Of a stretch of 64,000 nt of DNA, positions 1 to 10,876 are shown piece after piece. The translations under genes and the position numbers were made by a program. This stretch comes from Apostichopus japonicus (taxonomy: Eukaryota; Echinodermata; Holothuroidea; Aspidochirotida; Stichopodidae), in assembly GCF_037975245.1 (NCBI RefSeq), contig NC_092568.1, positions 2,542,001 to 2,606,000 of the forward strand, read 5' to 3'. Position 1 is the stretch's first letter, and the number at the start of each line of letters is the position of its first letter. The notes beneath the pieces are model-generated. The model made no database searches. It saw only the letters and a program-made list of their open reading frames with translations, and was not told the DNA's origin.

Positions 1-1416
1 GTTGTTATGGAATGCAGAAAAGGTCAGCGTGAGCCGATGTAGCCTAAAAAAACTTGAAGCTGTTGTCTCAAAATTGATGATGTTGTCCCAAATAGGCACA
101 CAGGTGCCAGCCATAATGCTTTTTGAACATCAGCTTTGGTAAAGAAAACAAGGCCCTAATTGTGTAATGCACATGTATCAGGGTTCGAGACTTCACAGCC
201 ATACAGGATATATTGGGAAATGCTGGGAAATAGTCAGAAATACCAGGAAATTAGTGAATACAAAATCATATGCAATACAACTACAGTTAAGTAAGCTCTA
301 ATTACACTGATTTGTATGACATAGTATCTGTTATCCAGACTCAATTATATTATAAACTTACTGATTAGGTTTGAAGCTAATTATTCATCTAATTATAAAA
401 GTTCCTACCAGCCAGCTCTGCACATTTATTGAGCGAGTCATCTTCAACTTCGGGATGATACAAACTAAACTACGGAATTGACTTGGTCTGCAAAAAGCTG
501 CAAAATTGGTAAGGCAAGACTGATTCTTAAGAGGAGCAGTGGACATTGACTGGTGATGTATATACTTGCCACTAGAGCCTTTTTGAGTATATAAGTACTG
601 TAACATATCCTTTCAGACTGTAAACATTCAGATTTTCATTAATGGATGTTGCTTAATCTCCAAAACTGCAGCATTGAAAAGTTGTCAAATTTAAATCAAA
701 ACTGTCATGTTCATGTATTGTTTTCACAGGATTGTACATATATAGGACTTATTAGTTTTAATTACCTTTCTTTGTCATTTTCTGGGTGCTTTGGTTTTAA
801 AGCTGCCCTAGGCACCTTATTATATAGTACTACATACTACTACTAGTCTAGGGTAACCCAGGCCTTACACAACTAGCCTAGTAGTAGTACTAATTAGGTT
901 GCAATCAACAGTGCTCAATGGTACTATTTGGTATAGGCCTAAAGCAATATTATTACTCCTGAATTAGGCATCGAATCAGATGCTGCAGGCTGAAGCAAAC
1001 TCAACAGGCATGATGAAAGAACGATAATAAGAAAGAATTTAATATGAAATTGACACTAGCCTACCTCGGATTTTGTACAAACGTACAGCCTTTCTCGGCT
1101 CTGGTGCTCACCTGAACTAACGAAGGTACACTTTGATATCTTTGACTAGCCTGCACCCTAATTCATTAGCCAACTGTCTTTAACCTTTAGACTTAGTCCT
1201 TTTGACCTTGGAGCACTGATCTAGATCAGTGCCTTCGAGCTGCCGCCGCCACAGAAATTTCCCACAGTGATGTTTTGCGCTGCCACTACGATAACAGAGA
1301 AACAGGGACCGAAATGTATAAATTTCTGTGGAAACATGATACTGAACTTTTGCTGTAGTGCCTATATATAGCCCCGGCGACACAAAAAGCATCATTGCTA
1401 CATCAACATCAAAGTA
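1..1416. other. Non-coding flank, no gene recognised
   Basis: The longest open frames here are under 75 codons, lack splice-compatible neighbours and resemble nothing I know. The stretch is AT-rich, with short 'ctagcctag'-type words around 840-900. I see no RNA gene and no clear repeat end. Confidence 0.5.
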
Positions 1417-1486
1417 GAAATATCCATAGGCGTACGAGGCGGGGGGGGGGGGGCTGGGGGCTGCAGCCCCCCTAACCAATAATGTT

Positions 1487-1656
1487 GTGAAAATTCGGGC
1501 AATATGCTGAGAATTTTTCGGGCACCTACTGAAAGAAGAAAAATTTGCAATGTGTTTTTCAATTTTTTTTGGGGGGGGGGGTGAAAATTCGGCCAATATG
1601 CTGAGAATTTTTCGGGCACCTACTGAAAGAAGAATAATTTGCAATGTGTTTTTCAA
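1487..1656. repeat. Two 76-bp tandem copies inside the hAT-like element
   Basis: Copy 1 (1487-1562) and copy 2 (1581-1656) both start GTGAAAATTCGG and end TTTTTCAA. They differ at only a few bases. The spacer is a T run followed by a G run. A longer G run followed by a C-rich segment (1440-1472) lies just before copy 1. Confidence 0.85.
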
Positions 1657-1690
1657 TGGTTAAACTGATATTATTATTATCGTTATTATT

Positions 1691-1911
1691 GTTACGACTT
1701 CCTCAATAATTAAAACCAATATGGAAGGGTAATAACACGGAAAATATAACCAAAATTTTTCAACATCTTATAGTGCATGTCATATAGGCATTCATCGATT
1801 ATCGGCATGTGATAAAATAATCGATGAATGCCTATATGATAGCGCATTATGATGTTGAACGCGCACGAATCGCGCGAAAAATTTTGGTTATATTTTTCGG
1901 GCAAGTCGTTA
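1691..1911. repeat. Long imperfect inverted repeat (foldback) inside the hAT-like element
   Basis: The left arm (about 1740-1801) and right arm (about 1818-1897) are near-complementary, for example CATATAGGCATTCATCGATTA against TAATCGATGAATGCCTATATG, and ATAACCAAAATTTTT against AAAAATTTTGGTTAT. Pairing resumes outside with TTACGACTT (about 1692) against AAGTCGT (about 1903). The right arm carries an extra CG-rich insert (around 1860-1877). Confidence 0.8.
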
Positions 1912-2759
1912 TAGGCTCCTACGCCTATGGAAATATCGCGTGGATAAGTATATAATCTACAACCCGAAAACTTATATTCCCAATAATTACCACCTCAGCA
2001 TAAAAGTGTTATTGTTCTTATTTTATTTATGTTTTACGTTTACTTTTTATTTCTGGGTCTCGGGGAGATTATATAGCTTTACGCTAACCGAGTTTACATA
2101 AAGAAAGAAAAAAATCATTCGCATTGTTTTACTTTCGTCACTCCAGTAGGCCCTATGCATCAGAGATGACGACAAAATTGATCTACAGGACTAGTGGCGC
2201 AAACGCATTAATCTCTGTTCATAAGAAAATACGTAATGACACTATACTTCAGGTTTTACGATTGAAAGAAGGCGAAACATTAAAAATAGGTTACACTGTT
2301 TTCGAGCAATTCCGTACACTATTTCGGGATTCCCGTAGGCTCAGGTAGACTGAAATTAACTTTGTTTTCTTTCTCTCTCTCTCAATTCAACTATCGGATG
2401 CTGTACGTCATACTGACGAGGAAAACGAGTTGAGGGATTGAGGTAATTCGTTTGGAGGGGGCTCTTTATTACCATTTCGTTATTTTTTTTAAGGTCTAAA
2501 AATCGAACCTGATGTCCATTTTTAGTGACTCGACCCCTCCCCCCGTTATCATCAATCTTTACATAGGCCCTATAGCGTTTTTGTTCAATCTTAAAATTTG
2601 CAGTGTAACAAGACTTCACAGTCAAAACTTTGAGCCTTACATTAAATTAACAAAACAACTAATATCAAAATTCAAGAGGATGAAATAAATTCCAGCTTGT
2701 GTAAAGACCAGGAGGATTGAGTTATTTACGGCATTTTAGAAATTCGTCGATGAAGGTGT

Positions 2760-2906
2760 TGACACCTCAGTATAGGAGATTCCGCGTAACTCGCCGTATC
2801 GAGAGTAAGCTAAAGTTTCATCTCTTCTTGCTCAAAACCTAAGCAACCATGGGCTTCAAATTACCAGTGTCATGGTAGTCCAAGCCATCGGCTATACTAT
2901 TGTAGG
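2760..2906 (+). other. Possible 5' UTR exon of the consortin-like gene
   Basis: A G|GTAAGT donor consensus begins at 2907. The sequence before it carries CpG dinucleotides (around 2785-2805) that are scarce in the surroundings. It contains an AACCATGGGC start in good Kozak context (ATG near 2849) followed by only nine codons before TAG, so it would be a short upstream open reading frame. It would splice to the acceptor CTAG at 4785-4788, two bases before the consortin ATG. The left edge is arbitrary. Purely inferential without transcripts. Confidence 0.25.
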
Positions 2907-3847
2907 GTAAGTCATCAGTAGTTGTAAACATGTTCTCCATATTCCATGTTCTCCATGTTCTCCATAAAACGACTAAGTTAGCGCCGATTTGTCTGTTGTA
3001 TCGATGACTGATCTTTGGTAGAGTGATGGCGCGCTTTAAGACCGGTAAAAATAAACTGCAGCGCTATCACAAATTTATCCAAACAAAATAGGACCTGCTG
3101 CCTGTGGGCGAAACCAATGCTAATCAACTCTGCAGACTTGGTATATTTTCACTACTTGAGCTTATTATGTATAAGCATTTTACAAATTAACAACTAAGAT
3201 ATTATGAGGCATTATTATAAGATGCTTGTGTTTCTTTTAACCACAATTATTGCATCAGTATAACTTACCGTACTGTAGGCGAATTCACTGATGCCTGTAG
3301 CCATTGACCGGCCTAGCTTAGACTAGCCTAACGTTACAGAAGGCATGTATACCGACTACACAGATGAGATCAATTATTTTGTTCTAACAATGTTTACTAA
3401 CTTCCCAGGTGTTCTGTAAAACTTGAAAGTATGGATTTTATCTTTAAAATGTGAATTATGTAAAACTTTGATAAAAAAGTAGGCTACTAACGTTACTGTT
3501 AAGTGTTACTGTTTATGTTTTGTAATTGTGTAAGTACTATGAGATGACTTATGATTATGAGTGGCTGGGCCACAATGCAAACATTTATAAACATAGCCTA
3601 ACTTTACTTGTAAAGTAAGACTCTCACTTACTTAGATAAGACAAAACAGTTAAGTAAAGTGAAAGTTGACACTTATGTCAAGGATTGCTATTTTTTCAAG
3701 CAAATAAGTTTTCTTAAATTATACATTAGTTGGTGTTTTCCTACCCTACATTGAAATCCTGTGTTGATGACAATAAGGGAACGCTCATTGTCTTAAACTC
3801 CAAAAGTCACATAGTAGGATTAATATCCTACTATGGATATTATTATA

Positions 3848-4600
3848 TGACGCTCGCAAATTGAACCAATGATCAACGCAGGCCCAGCCAGCAGCACACC
3901 ACTGCTCATTATGCAGCAGGCATATCACTCACACTTGAGTGCCCACATCTACAGAGACTCCATGAAAGTAATGACATCCAGTTCCCAACAAAGAAGCGCT
4001 GCTGTTGTTTGTAAACAGAAGCTGTACTTGGCTTTTCCTGGTCTGTGATTTTCATGTAACAATAGCACTTTGAATAGAATAACAAGATTTATTTCAAGAA
4101 TGAGTTGAAATCATGAAACAATGTTATTTATATTTAATGTGTCAAAATACTTTCTGACTTCTTTTCCTGTTCAAAGGATTCTCATTCACTAACACTGATC
4201 TATTGCATGTTGTGTATTTTTTTTTTTTCAGCCTTTGAAGAAGATCCTGCTTGGATCAAAGCGTCAGGCCCTCTTACTTTTACACATTCTCTTACACAGG
4301 CTCTTTAGTGGATACGCAGTTTGCTAACAGTTTTGTTTTATTTTTTTATATTTTAAGTGATTGTGTAAGACTTATTTACAGGACAGATTCGAAGTTTCGG
4401 CAGCAGACTTGAACATGATGTCTGACATAGGGCTGTTACCGTGTATCAAATCCATTTTGCGATCGTTTAATGATTAATGGAGATTAACTTCAAGACAAGC
4501 CACAGAGTCTTGGAATACACCAATCCTGTCTGTAAAATTAAGGGAAGGCTTGCAAATTTAACCGACGATCATCGCCGGCCCAGCCGTTGCTACCCAGTGA
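3848..4600. repeat. Diverged direct repeat pair bracketing the hammerhead-like relic
   Basis: Copy 1 (about 3848-3900, GCAAATTGAACCAATGATCA, then GGCCCAGCC) resembles copy 2 (about 4548-4600, GCAAATTTAACCGACGATCA, then GGCCCAGCC). The copies lie about 700 bp apart and flank the 40-bp motif at 4231-4270, which suggests the remains of one retroelement or two fragments of it. Confidence 0.5.
4231..4270 (+). mobile_element. Hammerhead-like motif, Penelope-type retroelement relic
   Basis: The 40 bases form an outer helix (GCCT with AGGC) closing a TTGAAGA box, a hairpin AGATCC-TGCTT-GGATC, an AAA box and CGTC. This layout matches the CUGANGA...GAAA core of hammerhead ribozymes, which are known from the terminal regions of Penelope-like retroelements. 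The GAAA box reads CAAA here, as expected from CpG decay, so the copy is probably inactive. A second copy of the same 40 bases lies on the other strand at 42241-42280. Confidence 0.5.
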
Positions 4601-4790
4601 AATGAGCACATCCAAGACATGATTTCCTTATATGTTGCTTCAAATAAAATGAGGCTATCTGTGAGGAAATAACAATACATACAATTTAAAGCAATATCTA
4701 GTTATCTGTATTTTACTTGTCTATCCTTCAGATAATTCAAGATAGCATTTGTTAACTATGTGAGAGTGCATTATTACAAATCAACTAGGT

Positions 4791-7700
4791 ATGGATGAAG
4801 CACAATCACCCACAGCTGGAGGAGATGCAGAGACACTCAAAGTTAACAATGATGAGGATAAAGTTGCAGGGAAAGATGTCAGAAAAACAAATACCACACC
4901 ATTAAAATTGGAGATTACAGACAGAGAAACCCCACTGAAAGAGGAAACCACCATATCTAACACTAAAGGTACAATTTAATAGACCATGAGTTGCAAATGG
5001 AATATATCATTAAACTTTCGTGATTGGTACTTACTAACTTTTCTTGAGGTCTGTCTTATGTGCTAGTGTACATGCCATGTATGACGATGATGAATTAAAA
5101 TCTTCATCCACAGTCTTAACTCACAACATTTATTTAGAATGTCAGCTGAAGTCTTCCACAATCTTTGCATGTTTATGTTAACTCATCATCAGTAAACTCG
5201 CTCGAAATATGTTGGATATCCCATACGTAAATTGATGTACATTTTTGCAAATTTTATGTACATTTTTGCAAATTTTATGTACATTTTTGCCATTTTTATT
5301 TTAAACTCTGATCCCTCACAAATGACAGCTAATGCTAAGTGGAAAGAGATCAGCCTTTTCTAACACTTAAATGATCGACCTTTGGCCACTGGCCATGTTA
5401 TAGTTATCGTGATATTTCTTAAAATGTTATATAATTTGGCCTTTTTTGGACTTTTCATTTTCATTTGCTAAAATGGATGCAGGCTACTCATAGTCATGGA
5501 AACTCCCATCAAAAGATACTGATAAATACTTAGTCCTAGCAGACAATTAAATTCACTTGCAAGAGTTCATATTCTTTTCAAACAGAAATCTCATTTATGG
5601 AAAAATCTATGAACTGTTGAATCTAAGTCATCTGTGATTCAAGGTGTTCCGAGGGGTGATGATAATGAAAAATGTAAACTTTGAATTTTGAAAGTGTTTT
5701 GCATATCTCTGAACAATTTCTTTCCTTTGAGATGCTTAAGGTTATAAATATTAATCCATGCTTGAAATTCTTACAATTCATACAACTTTAAATAGCATTT
5801 TATTCTCTGTGATATCTTGTAGTACTGATGGCTCCTTTCTCCTCCCCATTCCAATTTGACAGTTCTTGGTGATACCTATGGAATTGAAGATCAGAACAGT
5901 TCTGAAAAGTCAACGATGTATCAGAAAGGAGATGAATTTCTCAAAACAGGTCATAATGATGAAGCATTGAAGTGTTTTTTACAGAGTTTGAAAGGATTGA
6001 AAGAATCCAACACATTCCACGAACTGCCGCAGTGTCTTCACCAGGTACTTAGCAAATTGCCATTTCAGTTATTTATTTAGAATACGAAAAGTGTCCAAAC
6101 AGATGATGTTGAAGACAATGATAAGTTTTTTGCAGTTAAGATCCTGGATAATAGAGTACTTGCGATTCTTGTTACAGTATAACATGAAGCTAGCTTGAAT
6201 ACAACATACAGTTCATGGAACATCCTGAGATTTCTGTTAAAATGTTTCACCATATATCAAGATACAGGTTGTCATGTTTGTGATAATTTTGGGGGTCTAC
6301 AGGAACAGTTTATGGTAACATGAAAACTTATCTCTTTTTGCATAGTGTATTTTAATGGGTCTTATTCAACTCAGATATTTCCTCAATTAATTGCATTTTT
6401 TTTTCTCGTTACCTTCTACAGATTTCAGACATCTACTTTTCCAAAAATGAATGTATCCTTTGACAAATTGAAAAACACTGATGTCTTGTGTTTGGGTTTA
6501 GGTCAGGCTTTAAAAGTAAGAATTTTCAAAGTCTTAAGTGTATTCAATTGCTTCTTCCTCCTGGAGTTATCTTGCATTTAGTCAAAAATGGATACTTAAC
6601 TTGTTAATTAAATACTTCAAAATGGAGTAAAATGTGGAGAAGTATCCAAGAAATTTGGATTCTATATACCAGCAGGATACAGTTATAATATGTCCTTTGC
6701 AAGGATTTAGAAAGCCTCAAGTTAAACTTAAAGCAGAGGGTTAATCGTTGGTTCAGAGGACCGACTGCCATTCTGCGGCTTGATTCATTATTATCAACAG
6801 ACAGAGACAGAATGGTACCCGGGGGGGGGGGGACAATTATTACACTGGCGTACCTTCTTGGAAGTCTTCGTTTTAGTTTATCACATTATGAAAGTGAGAA
6901 TATGATCCTCCAAAGACAAAACTTTTAGTGGAAAAAATTACAATTAGGATAACGGAAAATTAATCAATATATTTCTAGTTTGTACATTTTCTTATTTTTG
7001 TAATAATTATTTTATGTTTAAAACTAACAAAGGGAATAGAAATCCATTTTGTGAAAGATCAGACTTTGGTTTTGTTGATTTGGGTTTTTTTCCTTGAGAG
7101 TCTGTTGTGTTCAGATGAGAAAGCTGTGTATTTCATACAGGCTGAGAAGATGTATTATGAAACTGCCTTGATAGATATTCTAACGTTCCAGCAACAAGTT
7201 GGTGAGAATTTGTTTAATTTTGTTTATTTCATTCACTTTTACTCTTAAACTTGTACACGTTTGACATTGATTATTGTTTATTTCATTCTATTCTCTTCAT
7301 TTTTTCCATACCTTGCCTCTTTTCGGTCCTGTCTACTAGAAGTGCAATCCTGTTCACTTGAGAAAGCTTACAAAGAAATTTAAAGCACTGTTTTACTATG
7401 GAATTAAAGTAGTACTTCAATTGGTATTCATTTACCTTCGTTTGAATACTTGCAAAAGCAACAAAGGCAATTAAAAATGTATAATGAAATATTAAAGCTC
7501 AGTTGAAAGCAATTCTCAAAATGATCTTATACTGAAAAATTGATAACATTCTTGTTAATATTTGCTGCTTATTTTGTTCTTGTTACAATTTTTCCCCCTT
7601 TCTGTCTGCTCATGTAGCAAACAAGAAAAAGCAAATGAAATCCGATGCTGATAAAAGCCCTGCAGAGGATACCAGAGAGGCAGAAAATGAAGCTGATGAT

Positions 7701-10700
7701 GAAAGCAAGGAAGATGCTTCTATTAACTCTCCTCAAGTCGCCAAGGCCAATGAATTTGAAAACCTAGCTAACCTGTGTCTTAAGGAGGGAAAGTAAGAAC
7801 CTTATCAACATTTCTCAATCCATTTTAGTCCAAGTCTCATTGTAAACAGAACAAAGAATTACTCCATATTTCAAATAAATGTAACAAGGTATTATACTTT
7901 TCAATTTTATACAGGGTTAAAATATCATATTGATGCAAGCTTGCAGGGTTATTTTTTTTTTTGATTAAACATGATTTAAAACTATCAAGATTTGACCTGT
8001 GGGTTGTTTATTGAAAACTGCCGCTCTGGACCTACCACACTTAATACATGGTAGATAAGTCTAGCCTAGCTCACTCTATACAAGTCATTGCTGACATCAT
8101 TATTGTAATTAACGGCTAAGGCTAAGTTTGACTTCCTGGTGTGAACATATAGACAAAAACACTTCACATAATTTCTTAGAGATCATTACATTTATAATAA
8201 ATGGATCAAAAGAGAAGCAAAGAGGCAGTCAGCTTCTTTAACATTCAGTAAATCTATAGCAATGTGTCTGTTGATGGCTGGGTGGAACTGGAAGTTATTG
8301 AATATTTTGCTTATATGTTAATACATAACTTTATATCATTATGTGGGGTAATTTCTAATAATTATTTTCTAAGAGTTTCTTCAATTGTTTATTTGACAGA
8401 TTGCAACTTGCAATGGAATATTGTGGAAAAGTAAGTTTTGTTTTTTCCGTAAGTCTTGGTATTATCGTAATCATCCAAATTGTTTGATAATCTGTTAACA
8501 CTAACAGAACTATATTCAAGTGTGAAAAAAAGTATATGTTTCTATTATTGCTTCAAGCATCCAGATGAATATTGTCATTCACAGATGTTATTGTACCTGT
8601 GGTCTTTGCCCTTTACTTTTTCAACGTCTTTACTTCATCAACAAATTGTATCATTCATGGAGATTCTGTTACTCATTCCTAGAACTTTATTTGAGTTACA
8701 AGTCTTAAAGAGATTATGATTTATAAATTTGTCCACTTTTTTTGGAGAAAGGTGATATACAACGTGCCACGTGTGAATAAACTAACCAGTCTCGTTGTCT
8801 TGTTGTGGGCGGGGTCGACTTATGGTTGAGCAGCCCAGATCGGGAGAGAGTAGAGTCTTTTGTTTTATCACATTTTCGTAATAATTATATAACAACTTTT
8901 CAAATGTGTACAAGCTTTATTATTGTGTCTGTATTGTTGTAGCATGTGCTCCTTCATTGTGACAGAAGAAAAGATGCCCTCAACACTTACATACATATGT
9001 GTCACCTGTTTTTGCTTTACTAGGCTACCAAGCTCTTCCGAGAGACATACGGTGATGAACATCCGAGAACCATCAAGGCTCTCGATCTCTTCACTTGCAT
9101 CTACGCCGATGTTGGTAAAAAACTTTATGAAGGTGAGGAGTGAGGAGGACGTACTTCATCAATTTCAAGACGTATTTATTCGTTTTGCTTTCTTCAAAAT
9201 CTCTTTCCAGTAACATCGTTCTCCAAAATTATCTGTTTTGATTGTTTTTGATATTGTTTGTTATTTTTCATCACAGTTTTAAAGTAACTAAATATACCAA
9301 TGAGCTGGAGTTTTATCATGGATGATATATGTTTCAGTTGTGGTATTTCAAGCAGATGTTTAATTAGTAATTATGCCCTGGTTCACTTATGTCCTGTAGG
9401 GAAACTAATTCATGGGGTGTAAAGCTAGTACCCTGGTAGAAAGCTAGTTCTTTCTTTAGTGCGAAAATCAATCACGAACATGAAAGTTATTTAATTATGT
9501 CCTTTATTAAAAACAACAGTACATCTTAAAACTTGAGGTGTTTCATTTACTGCTGTTACATTCAGTCAGGTGTGCTATGCATAGTTCAAGAAATGTCTCA
9601 TAATAACTAACCTATCTTTACAATAATATTTAAGGCGTGTCGTTGAATCTATAATTTCATATTGTATTACTTCAGATGCCATGCAGAGATTTGATGCTGA
9701 TAAAGAGGAGAAGCAAGAAAGTTCTGAAACATCCTCTGGAGAATCATCCACCATCAGAAAGAGGCGAAAAAAGAAGTGAGTAGATATCTTGTGCTTGCTA
9801 GTGTAAAAAACCAGAGGTGTACAGTAGCTTTCATACAAAGGATAGATGCGAAACTTGGAACAAGTGAAACTAAGATCGATGAGCAACTGTTTCTGCCTCT
9901 GGCACCTACCAAGCTTCCATCACTTTGCTCTCTCGGACCTCTCGTTCAGTATAACCTTTTCGATTGGCCCGCGGAAGTGCCGCTGGGAGCACATCTGTTG
10001 GGTTTTGCACCCCTTACTCGAGGAACATGTCCATTTTGTAAAGATTAGACACAAGAACTTCGTTTAAATAATCTATCTTCTCTTTTGACAGAGTTACATT
10101 CAGTGATGACAATTTAGTGCAAGATTCGGAGCCAGAACAAAACATAGAACTTGAACCAACTCCCCTCCCTCAGGAACAAGGTGTGTTTCATTGCTAATAT
10201 CTTTTGTTTTTTGGGATCAGACTCTTAGCAGGACCATAGCAGAGAATTGTAAGTTGCAGGAGTTGGAGGGGTACCAACAATATAAGGAGGGGCACCAACA
10301 ATTAAAGGAGGGGCGCAATACTAGTGTCCTCTATTGTGAAGCTTTGTATACAGGATGAGGACTCAGATGAGGTGTGGGACACAGTTGTCACCCACCCAAC
10401 CATCCCAATTATAGTATGAAGCTGTTGTATCTACAGTTAAACTGTGCAATTACAGCATTTCTCACTTATCTGTCCCCTCAGAGTTGCTGCATTCATCCTG
10501 AATGGATTCTAGAGCTTTAACATTTGCACTGACCTCCGTATAAATCCAATACCTGCTTTGGCACTCCCACCTTACCTGTTCCCTCAGAAGAACTGCACTC
10601 TCAGTGGTTATGTCTAAATATGGATTCATTTAATTCTTAGAGATAATATTGTAAGAGACTTTCTGTGTTTTTCTTTCAGATGATTGGGTTGTGACTTGCC

Positions 10701-10876
10701 TGTTAATGGTGATATTTGTCCTGATAACAGTCCTCATTACTCTGATCGGTTCATATCTGTATTGCCGTAACAACAGCCAAACTTCCTTCTGTGCAGAGCT
10801 CCGAGGGGACATGACCTACTGGTATATGAAGATGAGGCATCTCTACCATTACTACATCAGGGGTAGCAGGAATTAA
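4791..10876 (+). CDS. CNST: Consortin-like connexin-sorting/trafficking protein, complete (10 coding exons)
   Basis: Coding exons, all with GT donors and AG acceptors and compatible phases: 4791-4968, 5863-6044, 6422-6452, 7115-7201, 7618-7792, 8400-8430, 9024-9132, 9676-9775, 10092-10180, 10680-10876 (stop TAA). The joined frame encodes 392 residues. Residues about 60-160 hold a TPR-like helical region (ISDIYFSKNEYEKAVYFIQ, followed by AEKMYYETAL), as in the conserved middle part of consortin. Residues about 290-300 are strongly basic (RKRRKKKVTF), followed by an acidic stretch. One membrane segment lies at about 331-354, followed by a short tail with CAELRGDMTYWYMKM, the match to the Consortin_C family that decides the call. 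Human consortin is a trans-Golgi receptor that binds connexins and is about 725 residues, so this protein is much shorter, mainly in the disordered part. The start is the first ATG of the exon; an acceptor-like CTAG lies two bases upstream. Two exons are only 31 bp. Sure of family, less sure of function in this animal. Confidence 0.85.
5235..5291. repeat. 21-bp tandem repeat, 2.7 copies
   Basis: The unit ATGTACATTTTTGCAAATTTT occurs twice in full and once in part, without a mismatch. It lies in the first coding intron of the consortin-like gene. Confidence 0.85.
10252..10320. repeat. Short G-rich tandem repeat in the last consortin intron
   Basis: About three copies of a 22-23-bp unit of the form GGAGGGGYACCAACAATNTAA, each slightly different. 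Confidence 0.6.

Larger units (their letters stand above)
1425..1929. mobile_element. Non-autonomous hAT-like element with 8-bp target duplication
   Basis: The element starts CATAGGCGTACGAG and ends with its inverted complement CTACGCCTATG. It is flanked on both sides by GAAATATC (1417-1424 and 1930-1937), a perfect 8-bp direct repeat. An 8-bp duplication with short CA-starting inverted ends is the known signature of hAT transposons. At 505 bp with no transposase reading frame, it must be a non-autonomous (MITE-like) copy. Inside are two 76-bp tandem copies (1487-1562 and 1581-1656) separated by a T/G homopolymer run, and a long imperfect hairpin (about 1691-1911). The superfamily assignment is an inference from ends and duplication size; the boundaries are read directly. 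Confidence 0.8.
1938..4788. other. Non-coding region upstream of the consortin-like gene
   Basis: No coding exon was recognised. It contains a possible 5' UTR exon with a good donor near 2907, a 50-60-bp direct repeat pair (about 3848-3900 and 4548-4600) and a hammerhead-like relic (4231-4270), listed separately. Promoter and transcription start for the consortin-like gene probably lie here but cannot be placed by eye. Confidence 0.5.

Noticed and set aside
1180-1656. 158-codon minus-strand open frame
   Set aside because: It runs through the hAT-like element and its tandem copies; the poly-Pro and repeated peptides come from G/C homopolymers and the duplication.
9776-10067. Overlapping plus-strand frames after the eighth consortin exon
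   Set aside because: They lie in the intron between 9775 and 10092, whose GTGAGT and ACAG borders join exons in phase.
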